From contig NZ_CP102173.1 of NCBI RefSeq assembly GCF_024584515.1, positions 1,736,001 through 1,800,000 of the forward strand: a stretch of 64,000 nt of DNA, written 5' to 3'. The translations under genes and the position numbers were made by a program. Numbering within the stretch: the stretch's first letter is position 1; each line of letters opens with the position of its first letter. The notes beneath the pieces were generated by a model. It was not told the DNA's origin, ran no database searches, and worked only from the letters and a program-made list of their open reading frames with translations. Below, piece after piece: positions 17,914-25,746 of this stretch. The stretch comes from Aeromicrobium wangtongii (lineage in GTDB: Bacteria > Actinomycetota > Actinomycetes > Propionibacteriales > Nocardioidaceae).

Positions 17914-18819
17914 TCAGAGGTCGTTCGTGCTGAACGTGTCGCAGCCGTTGATGGTGCCGCCGTCGTAGCCGGCCATGAACCACTTGCGGCGGGACTCGCT
18001 GGACCCGTGCGTCCAGGTCTCCTGGTTGACGCGTCCGCCGCCCAGCTCCTTCTGGATGTGGTCGTCGCCCACTGCCGACGCCGCCGACAGGGCCGAGTCG
18101 ATGTCCTGCTGGGTCAACGGCTTGAGCAAGGTGTTGCCCTCGGCGTCCTGGGTCGTGGAGGCGTGGTGCGCCCACACGCCGGCCAGGCAGTCGGCCATCA
18201 GCTCGATGCGTACGCCGCCGCTGGTCGGGCCGGTCCGGCCGTCCTGGCCCTTCGCGAGCAGGCCGAGGATGTTCTCGACGTGGTGCCCGTATTCGTGGGC
18301 GACGACGTACTCCTGCGCGAGCGCGCCGTCGTCGGCGCCGTACTTCGAGCTCAGCTCGTCGAAGAAGCTCGCGTCGATGTAGACCCGCTCGTCGCTGGGG
18401 CAGTAGAACGGGCCGGTCTGGTTGGACGCCGTCCCGCAGGGCGACTGCGTCGCGCCGGAGTAGATGACGGTCTTGGCGGCGCGGTACTGACGGCTCACAT
18501 CGGCCGGCAGGGCGTCGTTCCAGTAGTCCTGGACGCTGTTGACGGTGCCGATGATGCGGCAGGTGTCGTCCCGGTTGGCGTCGGCGCCGGTCTTGCACTG
18601 GTCGAAGGACGTGGCCGACTCGGTGCCGCCGGTCTGCACCTGGCTGGTGTCGTACGGGTTGGCGGTGCTGCCGCCGAGGATCGACGGGTCCACGCCCAGG
18701 AACACCGCGACCAGCGTGATGACGAGGCCGCCGATGCCGCCGCCGATCGCGAGCCCCCCGCGGGAGCCGCCACCGGTCACCTGGCTGGTGTCCAGCCGGG
18801 ACCCTTCGTTGAAGCTCAT
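17914..18819 (-). CDS. Neutral zinc metallopeptidase (YpfJ family), membrane anchored
   Basis: A 301-residue protein with a Gly-rich hydrophobic anchor at residues about 20-45 (GGIGGLVITLVAVFLG) and a peptidase domain with HEYGHH as the zinc motif and a downstream ELMADCLAG glutamate, the hallmarks of the YpfJ/zinc metallopeptidase family. The N-terminus MSFNEGSRLDTSQV is a typical actinobacterial YpfJ start, so I use ATG 18819 and not the ATG 36 bases upstream. The active domain should be extracytoplasmic. The natural substrate is unknown. Confidence 0.92.
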   Translation of the reverse strand: MSFNEGSRLDTSQVTGGGSRGGLAIGGGIGGLVITLVAVFLGVDPSILGGSTANPYDTSQVQTGGTESATSFDQCKTGADANRDDTCRIIGTVNSVQDYWNDALPADVSRQYRAAKTVIYSGATQSPCGTASNQTGPFYCPSDERVYIDASFFDELSSKYGADDGALAQEYVVAHEYGHHVENILGLLAKGQDGRTGPTSGGVRIELMADCLAGVWAHHASTTQDAEGNTLLKPLTQQDIDSALSAASAVGDDHIQKELGGGRVNQETWTHGSSESRRKWFMAGYDGGTINGCDTFSTNDL

Positions 18820-18910
18820 CGACCTGCCCCGCTGCGTGCGCTCATGACGAGTCATCCTACGCAGCGCCGCATGCAGCGCATCAGCACGAAAGCGCCGTTA
18901 GGGTCGTCGT

Positions 18911-20191
18911 GTGACCTCGACGAACGCCGGTACCAGCTTCGCCATGCCCGATGCCCTGTCGGCGGGTGATGCCGCGCGACTGCGCGGGTTGCGCCGCATG
19001 CGGGCGCTGGCGCTCTCGCTCCTGATCCTGGCGGCGATCATCTACGTGCTGACCCGTGAGCACGACACCGGGTGGCTCGGGTACGTCAACGCCGGGTCGG
19101 AGGCCGCCATGGTCGGCGCGATCGCCGACTGGTTCGCGGTGACGGCGCTGTTCCGGCATCCGCTGGGCCTGCCCATCCCGCACACCGCGATCATCCCCAA
19201 CCGCAAGGAGACGCTGGGCGAGAGCCTGCAGGAGTTCGTCGCGGACAACTTCTTGAAGGAGGACGTGATCCGCGAGCGCATCGCGTCCGCGGGTGTCAGC
19301 CGGCGTGCTGGGGAGTGGGTCGTCAACCGGCACCATGCCGACCGCCTGGTCGCCGAGGGATCGCGGATCCTCGCCGACGCCCTGGGGCACGTACGCGAGA
19401 GCGATGTCGCCGCGGTCATCCAGGAGGCGCTGATCCCACGGCTGCAGGACGAGGAGCTCAGCCCCGTCGTCGGTCAGCTGCTGGAGGAGGTGCTGCGCGA
19501 CGACGCGCACCGCGGCCTGGTGGACCTCGCGGTCGACGAGCTGAGCCGCTGGCTGTCCCACAACGAGGCCGAGGTCGCCGCGCTCATCGAGAACCGCGCG
19601 CCGTCGTGGACACCCCAGTGGGTGGACAAGCGGGTCGCCACGTGGGTGCACGAGCAGGTCGTGGAGTGGGTCGCGGACATCGGCCGCACCCCCGACCACA
19701 GCGCCCGTCTGGCGCTCGACAGCTGGCTGCGCGACCTGGCCGACGACCTGCAGCACGATCCGGACACGATGGAGCGTTTCGAGCGGCTCAAGGTGCGGAT
19801 GCTGTCGCAGTCGCGCATCACCACGACGTCCGTGCACCTGTGGGAGGCGCTGCGCCGGGCGCTGATCGGGTCGCTGGGCGACGAGAGCGGTCTGCTGCGT
19901 ACCCGGGCCACCGAGGAGCTCGAACGCCTCGGGCACCGCCTGATCGAGGACGAGACGCTCAGCGCCCGCGTCGACCAGTCGATCTCGAACATCGCCGCCT
20001 ACGCGGTCAACAACTACGGCAGCGAGGTCGCCACGATCATCTCGGCGACGGTCAACCGGTGGGACGGCAAGGAGACCGCGGATCGCATCGAGCTGCACGT
20101 CGGGCGAGACCTGCAGTTCATCCGCATCAACGGCACGGTCGTCGGTGGTCTGGCCGGCATCGTCATCCACGCGATCTCGACCGTTCTGTAA
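18911..20191 (+). CDS. DUF445 family membrane-associated protein
   Basis: A 426-residue protein: an N-terminal transmembrane helix (residues 38-52), a second hydrophobic patch (GSEAAMVGAIADWFAVTALF, hallmark of DUF445 proteins) followed by PLGLPIPHTAIIPNRK, a long helical region, and a C-terminal hydrophobic helix (NGTVVGGLAGIVIHAIS). The function is unknown in all families I know. GTG 18911 is the start. It diverges from the metallopeptidase gene and ends 400 bases before tRNA-Leu. Confidence 0.9.
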   Translation: MTSTNAGTSFAMPDALSAGDAARLRGLRRMRALALSLLILAAIIYVLTREHDTGWLGYVNAGSEAAMVGAIADWFAVTALFRHPLGLPIPHTAIIPNRKETLGESLQEFVADNFLKEDVIRERIASAGVSRRAGEWVVNRHHADRLVAEGSRILADALGHVRESDVAAVIQEALIPRLQDEELSPVVGQLLEEVLRDDAHRGLVDLAVDELSRWLSHNEAEVAALIENRAPSWTPQWVDKRVATWVHEQVVEWVADIGRTPDHSARLALDSWLRDLADDLQHDPDTMERFERLKVRMLSQSRITTTSVHLWEALRRALIGSLGDESGLLRTRATEELERLGHRLIEDETLSARVDQSISNIAAYAVNNYGSEVATIISATVNRWDGKETADRIELHVGRDLQFIRINGTVVGGLAGIVIHAISTVL

Positions 20192-20538
20192 GACGCGCAC
20201 TTGGTCCCTTGCGCGGGGCCTGATGCCGGGCGTAGAACTGACCGAAGGTTCTTCCTTCGGGAAGACGGGGACGGTTTCAGGATCAGGCCCATGGCCGGCG
20301 GCGCGAGCCAATGGGAGCCTCCGGTGATGCGGCAGGTGGGCCTGGCGAAGGACCGCACCCGAGCGAGCACATCACGCTCGGTCACAGGGAGGCCCCGGGA
20401 ATCTAGGTCCCGGGGCCTCGCCTGCATTGTCCCGCATCGCCCCGGTGTGACAAGAGGGAACATGGACATCGCCGCGCTGCAATCGCAACGATCTCCGCTC
20501 AGGGTTGATGGGTCGTGGCCCACCGGTGGAGCCCGGTG
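20192..20538 (+). ncRNA. Structured intergenic stretch, possible non-coding RNA or 3' UTR
   Basis: No protein gene is convincing here. GGGCCTGAT (20216-20224) pairs perfectly with ATCAGGCCC (20282-20290), enclosing a perfect 7-bp hairpin CCGAAGG-TTCTT-CCTTCGG (20242-20260). A 12-bp perfect hairpin follows at 20389-20419. Such stacked stems between a gene end and a tRNA promoter suggest either an elaborate 3' UTR of the DUF445 gene or a small RNA. No known RNA family is recognised. Confidence 0.35.
20389..20419 (+). terminator. Strong GC-rich hairpin, likely terminator
   Basis: GAGGCCCCGGGA (20389-20400) and TCCCGGGGCCTC (20408-20419) form a perfect 12-bp stem with a 7-base loop. No U-tract follows. 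It lies after the DUF445 gene or after a possible RNA, and before the tRNA promoter. Confidence 0.6.
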
Positions 20539-20568
20539 TTCGGACACCGGGGAGACCTTTGCTAAAGT
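20539..20568 (+). promoter_or_regulatory. Putative promoter of tRNA-Leu
   Basis: TTCGGA (20539-20544) and TAAAGT (20563-20568) are spaced by 18 bases and lie 32 bases before the mature tRNA 5' end, a plausible housekeeping sigma-factor promoter. Confidence 0.5.
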
Positions 20569-20600
20569 TCAGTGCTGCACCGCGCTTGATCAGAGCGCAT

Positions 20601-20685
20601 GTCCGGGTGGCGGAATGGTAGACGCGCTAGCTTGAGGTGCTAGTGCCCTGTTAGGGGCGTGGGGGTTCAAGTCCCCCCTCGGACA
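20601..20685 (+). tRNA. tRNA-Leu (GAG anticodon)
   Basis: The cloverleaf is complete: acceptor GTCCGGG/CTCGGAC with one G-T pair, D arm with GGTAGAC, anticodon stem CTAGC/GCTAG around loop TTGAGGT (anticodon GAG), a long class II variable arm (TGCCCTGTTAGGGGCGT) and T arm GGGGG-TTCAAGT-CCCCC. The discriminator base is A and no CCA is encoded. The last 16 bases of this region (20671-20686) recur exactly at 40194-40209, marking the gene as an integration target. Confidence 0.97.
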
Positions 20686-20686
20686 C
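20671..20686 (+). repeat. Left attachment site (attL) in the 3' end of tRNA-Leu
   Basis: The 16-mer GTCCCCCCTCGGACAC covers the T-arm 3' strand and acceptor 3' strand of the tRNA. The identical 16-mer in the same orientation is at 40194-40209. Integration there would keep the tRNA intact, the classical behaviour of tRNA-targeting elements. Confidence 0.85.
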
Positions 20687-20697
20687 GGAACATATTC

Positions 20698-20735
20698 AGA
20701 GGGTGGTTCTCCGGTAATTCGGGGTGCCACCCTCT
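20698..20735 (+). terminator. Terminator serving tRNA-Leu, brought by the island
   Basis: AGAGGGTGG (20698-20706) pairs with CCACCCTCT (20727-20735), 9 bp, followed by TTT. It lies 12 bases past the tRNA and inside the island end. Confidence 0.75.
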
Positions 20736-21144
20736 TTCCGGTCCAATGCTGCCCTGGCTTTGACGGATGCCGAAGGGCCCAAGTTCGTGTCGCTCGCTCC
20801 TGAGATCTCGGCCGTCGTATGCCAGTGGGAATCGCTCCGCGCTCCGAACCCGCGCAAATGAAATGATGAAGAGAATCTGGGTGGTCCCGTCCGCTGCGAC
20901 GTGCTCGTACTTTTTGGGCGATGAACACGTGCATCGGCACGATTGGTTCATGCGCTTGGGTACGGGACCAGACGTGCTCGTCGTCGGCTGCGCGACGGTG
21001 CGTTAGCTCCCAGCCCAAACTTGGGTTTTCGGGGTCGAGTAGCGGCCTGGCACGTTCGCACATGCCCCACGGGTAGTAGTCGGGGTATTTGTCATTGCGG
21101 AGGATGGCCTCGATAGGTGTGGGTGATGGGTTTGGCCAGTCGTC
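20736..21144 (-). other. Island left end: no intact gene; probable coding remnant
   Basis: On the minus strand the frame that continues directly after the tetR stop codon stays open from 21144 to the tRNA. It reads protein-like text at first (WPNPSPTPIEAILRNDK, then YPDYYPWG, RARPLLDPENPSLGWEL) with G/C-ending codons until about 20900, then loses that character. The first ATG is 21063. No family is recognised. It may be a decayed gene at the island edge. Nothing convincing is seen on the plus strand. Confidence 0.35.
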
Positions 21145-21732
21145 TCACTGCACGCTGTCGTCGTGTGTCTCGGTGAGGGCCAGGAGTTCCTCGCGTACTC
21201 GCGCCAGATGGTCAGCAGTCAGGTAGGCGCAGTTCATCGCGGCGACCAGACCTTCGGCCGCATACCGGATGGCTAAAGCCCGTCCGATGGGTAGGCCGTC
21301 GGCTTCGAACGCGGCTGTCCAGGCTTGGGCATCTGCGGCCTGCGCCGCATTGTGGGAGGCAGTGGCAATGTGGGTTCCCAGTACTGCATACAGGCCAGTG
21401 GGACTAGCGGCGTGAGTCAGGTATTCGCTGTCTCCGGTGAAGGCGCGCACGTAGGCGCGGGTGAACTTGCCGGGGCGGTTCTCAGTGATGTCGATCTGGG
21501 CTCGCACCTCTTCCCACGTGCGCATCACGGTGTGCTCGAACACCGCTTCGATCAGGATGTCCCGGGTCCTGAAGTGGTGCAGCAAGCCGCTCTTGGTGAC
21601 TCCTGCGAGGGTGGCGATCTCGGCGAGGCTGACGCCAGCGCCTTGTTGTTCGATCGCCTGCTCGGCGGCTTCGAGGATCATCCGGCGAGTACGCTCGCGG
21701 TCACGCACCAACGTTCGCTCGGGCTGGGTCAT
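21145..21732 (-). CDS. TetR-family regulator
   Basis: A 195-residue TetR protein. The N-terminal helix-turn-helix (SLAEIATLAGVTKSGLLHHFRTRDILIEAV, residues 34-63) is canonical; the rest is the ligand-binding domain. Its start overlaps the end of the MFS gene by 32 bases, so both are in one transcript led by the MFS gene. A 35-bp palindrome overlaps the promoter of that transcript and is the likely operator, giving autoregulation and effector-induced efflux or uptake. Confidence 0.92.
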   Translation of the reverse strand: MTQPERTLVRDRERTRRMILEAAEQAIEQQGAGVSLAEIATLAGVTKSGLLHHFRTRDILIEAVFEHTVMRTWEEVRAQIDITENRPGKFTRAYVRAFTGDSEYLTHAASPTGLYAVLGTHIATASHNAAQAADAQAWTAAFEADGLPIGRALAIRYAAEGLVAAMNCAYLTADHLARVREELLALTETHDDSVQ

Positions 21733-23239
21733 TGGACACCTCCTTGACTGGGTGTGAGGGAATCACGCGCCACGCGACAACCGCTGCCACGAGCAGCAGG
21801 GCGGCTGCGACGAATGACGTTGACTGCATGGCCGAGGCGAACGCGTCCTGCGCGGCGGTGATGGCTGCACCGTTTTCGACGGCGGCTATGGCCGAGGCCA
21901 GTGAGTCGTCGAGTGCCTCGGCGTCGGTCGAACTCAGGCCGTCGGGTAGTTCAAGTCGCGATCGGTACATCGCCATCTGGATGGATCCCAGGACAGCGAT
22001 GCCCAGCGCCCCGCCGAGTTCAAAGGCCGTCTCGGCTACGGCGGCCGCAGCACCGGAGCGCTCCTTTGGCACGGCACTGACCACCGCGTCTGTCGACAGA
22101 GTCATCGCGATGCCGATGCCGAGACCGACGACGGCCAACGAGACACCCAGCCCCCAGAATGACGCCCACAGTGTGGTTGCGCCGATACCGGCCAGGCCGA
22201 GTGCGCCTAGGCCGAGTCCGATCCCTATGGAGCGGCCGGCGCCGAATCGGGCGGCCATGAACCCGATCACGGCAATCACGGCCATCGAGGCGAGGGTCGC
22301 CGGAAGTTCAAAGAGTCCGGCCTTCAGCGGGCCGAGGCCGCGCACCATCTGTAGGTATTGGGAGAAGAAGAACAGTAGGCCGAGGAAAGCGAAGATCGAC
22401 AAGGCGTTGGCGGCTACTGCACCGGAGAAGGCAGGGACCCGGAACAGTGAGATGTCCAGCAGCGGAGTGGTGAGGGTCTTTTGGCGGCGCGCGAACGCCC
22501 ATCCAGCTACGAGGCCGACGACTGCGGCGAGCACGACCGTGGAGTCGAGTCCGTTGCCGATCCAGTGTTTGATGGCGTACACGGCCGGCACGATCGTCAT
22601 GATCGAGAGAACGGAAGACAATAGATCGATCCGTTGATTATCGGCGCCGCGGGACTCGGGCAGCAGGAACCATCCGGCGATCAATACCAGGGCCATGATT
22701 GGCACGTTGATCAGGAACACTGAACCCCACCAGAAGCGCTCCAGCAGTAGCCCACCCACCAAGGGGCCGAGGGCAGCGCCTGCTGTGGCGCCTACTGACC
22801 ACAGGGCGATCGCACGGGTCCGCTGAGCGGGGTCCGTGAAGAGATTGCGGATGACCGACAGGGTGGAGGGCATCAGTGTGGCTCCTGCGACGCCGAGCAG
22901 GGCGCGGGCTGCAATCAACGTTTCGGCGTTGTGTGCAAAGGCAGCCAAGATCGATGCGGTACCGAAGGCTGCGCTACCGATCAGCAGGAGGCGCTTGCGG
23001 CCGATTCGGTCGGCGACGTTGCCCATCGTGATCAGCAGTCCTGCGAGCACGAATGCGTAGATGTCGCCGATCCACAGCACCTGGTTTGCCGTGGGGGACA
23101 GGTCCTCGATCAGTGATGGGACGGCCAGGTAGAGCACCGTGCCGTCGATGGCGAGCAGCATGACTACAAGGACAAGTACTCCGAGCGCCAGCCATTCGCG
23201 GGGGCCAGCCAGACGGGGGGCGGATTGCTGACTACTCAT
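21701..23239 (-). CDS. MFS transporter, DHA2 (14-TM) drug-exporter type
   Basis: A 512-residue transporter with about 14 hydrophobic segments. Motif A-like GNVADRIGRKRLLLIG follows TM2, and LAIDGTVLYLAVPSL in TM1 is the DHA2 signature region related to QacA/EmrB. I start at ATG 23239 (MSSQQSAPRLAG), because the promoter and operator lie directly upstream. The partner gene is tetR, coupled by overlap. Proton-driven export of a lipophilic compound is the family role; the substrate here may be an island substrate or a toxic intermediate. Confidence 0.92.
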   Translation of the reverse strand: MSSQQSAPRLAGPREWLALGVLVLVVMLLAIDGTVLYLAVPSLIEDLSPTANQVLWIGDIYAFVLAGLLITMGNVADRIGRKRLLLIGSAAFGTASILAAFAHNAETLIAARALLGVAGATLMPSTLSVIRNLFTDPAQRTRAIALWSVGATAGAALGPLVGGLLLERFWWGSVFLINVPIMALVLIAGWFLLPESRGADNQRIDLLSSVLSIMTIVPAVYAIKHWIGNGLDSTVVLAAVVGLVAGWAFARRQKTLTTPLLDISLFRVPAFSGAVAANALSIFAFLGLLFFFSQYLQMVRGLGPLKAGLFELPATLASMAVIAVIGFMAARFGAGRSIGIGLGLGALGLAGIGATTLWASFWGLGVSLAVVGLGIGIAMTLSTDAVVSAVPKERSGAAAAVAETAFELGGALGIAVLGSIQMAMYRSRLELPDGLSSTDAEALDDSLASAIAAVENGAAITAAQDAFASAMQSTSFVAAALLLVAAVVAWRVIPSHPVKEVSNDPARANVGA

Positions 23240-23249
23240 GGGCGAGACA

Positions 23250-23289
23250 TTAACAGACCAGATGGCTTGTAAAGCCAACCGTCTGGTCT
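23250..23289 (-). promoter_or_regulatory. Promoter of MFS/tetR with overlapping TetR operator
   Basis: On the minus strand TTGGCT (complement of 23273-23278) and TGTTAA (complement of 23250-23255) are spaced by exactly 17 bases. AGACCAGA (23255-23262) pairs with TCTGGTCT (23282-23289), and TGGCTT (23263-23268) with AAGCCA (23272-23277), so an interrupted palindrome covers the -35 box and spacer. This is a classic position for TetR repression. Confidence 0.75.
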
Positions 23290-23441
23290 TTATTCGAGAT
23301 CAGAACCCCTCACTTTGGCGTCCCTAGGACCCGACGGACGATCCCCGAGGCGCGGGCCGTGATGCTCTTTGAAGCGCTCTGCTGCATGCCCACGCGGATC
23401 CATCGTGTGCCAGTCGTTCTCACCGTCCATGCCCCTGGTGG

Positions 23442-23939
23442 TTATGGGTGGCGGGCCCCAAGCGCAACGGCTTCAGCGGGCGGAGAGTCGTCGGGCCGGG
23501 TGGCAACCATCAGACCGATGCGACCTCGTTGAACGGGTCGGTCGTGCTGGTTGACGAGCACGAGTGACCGGTCCAAGATCCCCGCGTCTCCACGGCTGGT
23601 CAGACGGGTGCCGATGATCTCCAGCTCGCAGCGGACGGTATCGCCGGCCACGATCGGGGCCACGAAGCGCCAATCGTCGACGCCGAGCAGCGCAATCGAG
23701 CACGTCTCGAAGATGCCCAAGCGAGAGAGCAGACCCAGGGCCACAGATGTCCCGAGGATCCCGTGCGCGATCGGCACGCCGAATCGGCCGCTGGCGGCGT
23801 GGACGGCATCTGTGTGGACGGGGTTGGTGTCCCAGCTCCACGCAGCGAAGCTACCGATGTCGGCCTCGGTGATGGTGCGACCCTGCGTGATGAATCGTTG
23901 CCCCACTTCGAAGTCTTCGAACCACCATGGTCGTGTCAT
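23442..23939 (-). CDS. MaoC-like (R)-hydratase / acyl dehydratase
   Basis: A 165-residue hot-dog-fold protein. DTNPVHTDAV (catalytic Asp/His region) and GVPIAHGILG are MaoC dehydratase motifs, with an N-terminal EDFEVGQRFITQGRTITE typical of the family. It would hydrate a 2-enoyl-CoA to a 3-hydroxyacyl-CoA. ATG 23939 has AGGAG upstream; the open frame extends further but without a ribosome-binding site. It is divergent from the carboxylesterase gene, with a tandem-dyad operator between them. Confidence 0.9.
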   Translation of the reverse strand: MTRPWWFEDFEVGQRFITQGRTITEADIGSFAAWSWDTNPVHTDAVHAASGRFGVPIAHGILGTSVALGLLSRLGIFETCSIALLGVDDWRFVAPIVAGDTVRCELEIIGTRLTSRGDAGILDRSLVLVNQHDRPVQRGRIGLMVATRPDDSPPAEAVALGARHP

Positions 23940-24011
23940 GTGAGAACTCCTGGTTGATGCGCTGGGTGACATGGATTGCTGATTGACATGGGCGAACGTG
24001 GATCCCAGTGT

Positions 24012-24047
24012 CCGCCGATTGGCGGGAACGGTCCGCCGTCATGCGGG
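24012..24047 (+). promoter_or_regulatory. Tandem-dyad operator, site D
   Basis: Two dyads: CCGCC-gatt-GGCGG (24012-24025) and CCGCC-gtca-TGCGG (24033-24046, one mismatch), starts 21 bp apart. The site lies 90 bases before the carboxylesterase ATG and between it and the divergent maoC-like gene. Confidence 0.7.
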
Positions 24048-24137
24048 TAGAGGTGGAGGCCGCCTGAGTGAAGCATGAGATGGCGCGCTGGTGATGCGAG
24101 GACTGCGTGTATCCATCTCACGAACAAGGATCATGCG

Positions 24138-25667
24138 ATGACTGGGCTGACCGAGACCGTTGAAACCACGCACGGAAGGATCCAGGGGACGTTCGAAAGC
24201 AACGGCGTGCGGGTGTTTCGAGGGGTTCCCTACGGAGCAGACACCGGGGGTGCGAATCGCTTCTTGCCGCCGAAGAGCCCAGAGCCCTGGACCGGGGTGC
24301 GCGAGGCAACAACGTTCGGGCCGGCATGCCCAACGGACCCGAGCGCGGCTGCGGACGGTAGTCAGCTGGGTCTCGATCTGTTCAACGAGGCGGCCCAGGA
24401 AATCCTCGACGAGGACTGTCTCACCCTCAACGTGTGGACACCCAGTACAACAGACGACGCTCGTAGACCGGTCATGGTCTGGTTCCATGGAGGAGCGTTC
24501 GCGATCGGGAGCGGACACGACGCCCCCTATCACGGATATGCGATTGCCCGCCGCGATGATGCGGTCGTCGTCTCCATCACGCATCGGTTGAACATCTTCG
24601 GGCACCTTTACCTTGGTGACGCATTCGGCGATGAATATCGAAGCTCCGGTAACGTCGGGATGTTGGATCTGGCCGCGGGGCTTGCATGGGTCCGTGACAA
24701 CATCGCGGCCTTCGGTGGCGACCCGCAAAACGTGACAATTTTCGGATCGTCGGGAGGCGGCGCCAAGATCGCGTTCTCCATGGCGATGCCGGCTTTCGAC
24801 GGCCTGTACCGCAGGGCCATCATTCAAAGCGGCCACGACCTGTGGAAGCACAACAGTCCTGAAGCGGCGAAGGGGTTCTCCCAGCTCGTGCTGGACCAGT
24901 TGGGTATCGCCACGGGAGAAGCTCACAAGTTGCGAGAGCTGTCGACTGATGACCTCACCGCAGCCTGCACGGTGGCCGCCAGGGCGATGGTGAGAGACCC
25001 AGCTGCTGGCGCCACGCCGTCTGTGAATTGGGACTGGTTCTGTCCCGTCATTGATGGGGTCGACATTCCGCAGCATCCGCAAGCGGCTATCGCGTCGGGG
25101 TCGAGGAGCGACGTCGATCTGATGATCGGTAGTGCCAGGTTCGACCATTGGAACGGCCTGGCCGAAATCGATCACGGTCTGGGCCACCCGCGTACCTTCG
25201 GAACGATGACCGACGACGACTTGAGGGAGGCGCTTCGGCCCGCGATCGGAGAGTCGACGAACACGATCGTGGACGTTTACCGAGCAGAGAACCCGTTCGT
25301 GCCGGCCTCCATTCTCTACGCCACGATCGTCACCGACCGCGACTGGCGTGTGCCGTCCATCCGGCTGGCCGAGGCCAAGATCGCGGGCGGCGGTTCTGCC
25401 CCACGGGTCTACTTCGACAAGACCGCGCAGGTACCAGAGATCATCTTCGACAACTTGCCGCGGGTTGGTGCGGCGCCTGGCCTGCTGTCTCAGGTAGGGC
25501 CAGCCTGGGCAGGGTTCGTGCGGGCCGGAGATCCGAACCACGACGACATGCCGAACTGGCCGCGCTACTCGCTCGAAGACCGCTCGACGATGGTGCTCGA
25601 TTTCGAAACGCTGGTGGAAGATGATCCGCACGGAACTGAGCGGACCGTCTGGATCGGGATTCGTTAG
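24138..25667 (+). CDS. Type B carboxylesterase
   Basis: A 509-residue alpha/beta hydrolase of the carboxylesterase B family. In order: GRIQGTFE and FRGVPYG (N-terminal signature), [11 protein letters not shown], oxyanion-hole segment [16 protein letters not shown] (112-127), nucleophile region [11 protein letters not shown] with Ser205 in a GSSGG setting instead of the usual GESAG. No signal peptide, so it is cytoplasmic. ATG 24138 has AAGGA upstream. It carries its own tandem-dyad operator (site D). It would hydrolyse an ester, releasing the acid and alcohol used by later island enzymes (inference). Confidence 0.92.
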   Translation: MTGLTETVETTHGRIQGTFESNGVRVFRGVPYGADTGGANRFLPPKSPEPWTGVREATTFGPACPTDPSAAADGSQLGLDLFNEAAQEILDEDCLTLNVWTPSTTDDARRPVMVWFHGGAFAIGSGHDAPYHGYAIARRDDAVVVSITHRLNIFGHLYLGDAFGDEYRSSGNVGMLDLAAGLAWVRDNIAAFGGDPQNVTIFGSSGGGAKIAFSMAMPAFDGLYRRAIIQSGHDLWKHNSPEAAKGFSQLVLDQLGIATGEAHKLRELSTDDLTAACTVAARAMVRDPAAGATPSVNWDWFCPVIDGVDIPQHPQAAIASGSRSDVDLMIGSARFDHWNGLAEIDHGLGHPRTFGTMTDDDLREALRPAIGESTNTIVDVYRAENPFVPASILYATIVTDRDWRVPSIRLAEAKIAGGGSAPRVYFDKTAQVPEIIFDNLPRVGAAPGLLSQVGPAWAGFVRAGDPNHDDMPNWPRYSLEDRSTMVLDFETLVEDDPHGTERTVWIGIR

Positions 25668-25746
25668 CGCGTTGGATGCCCTTGCCACCTCACCGTGTCG
25701 ATGATGTGGCCAGGGCGAGCCGGTCATAGTGTTCGATCGACCGGCT

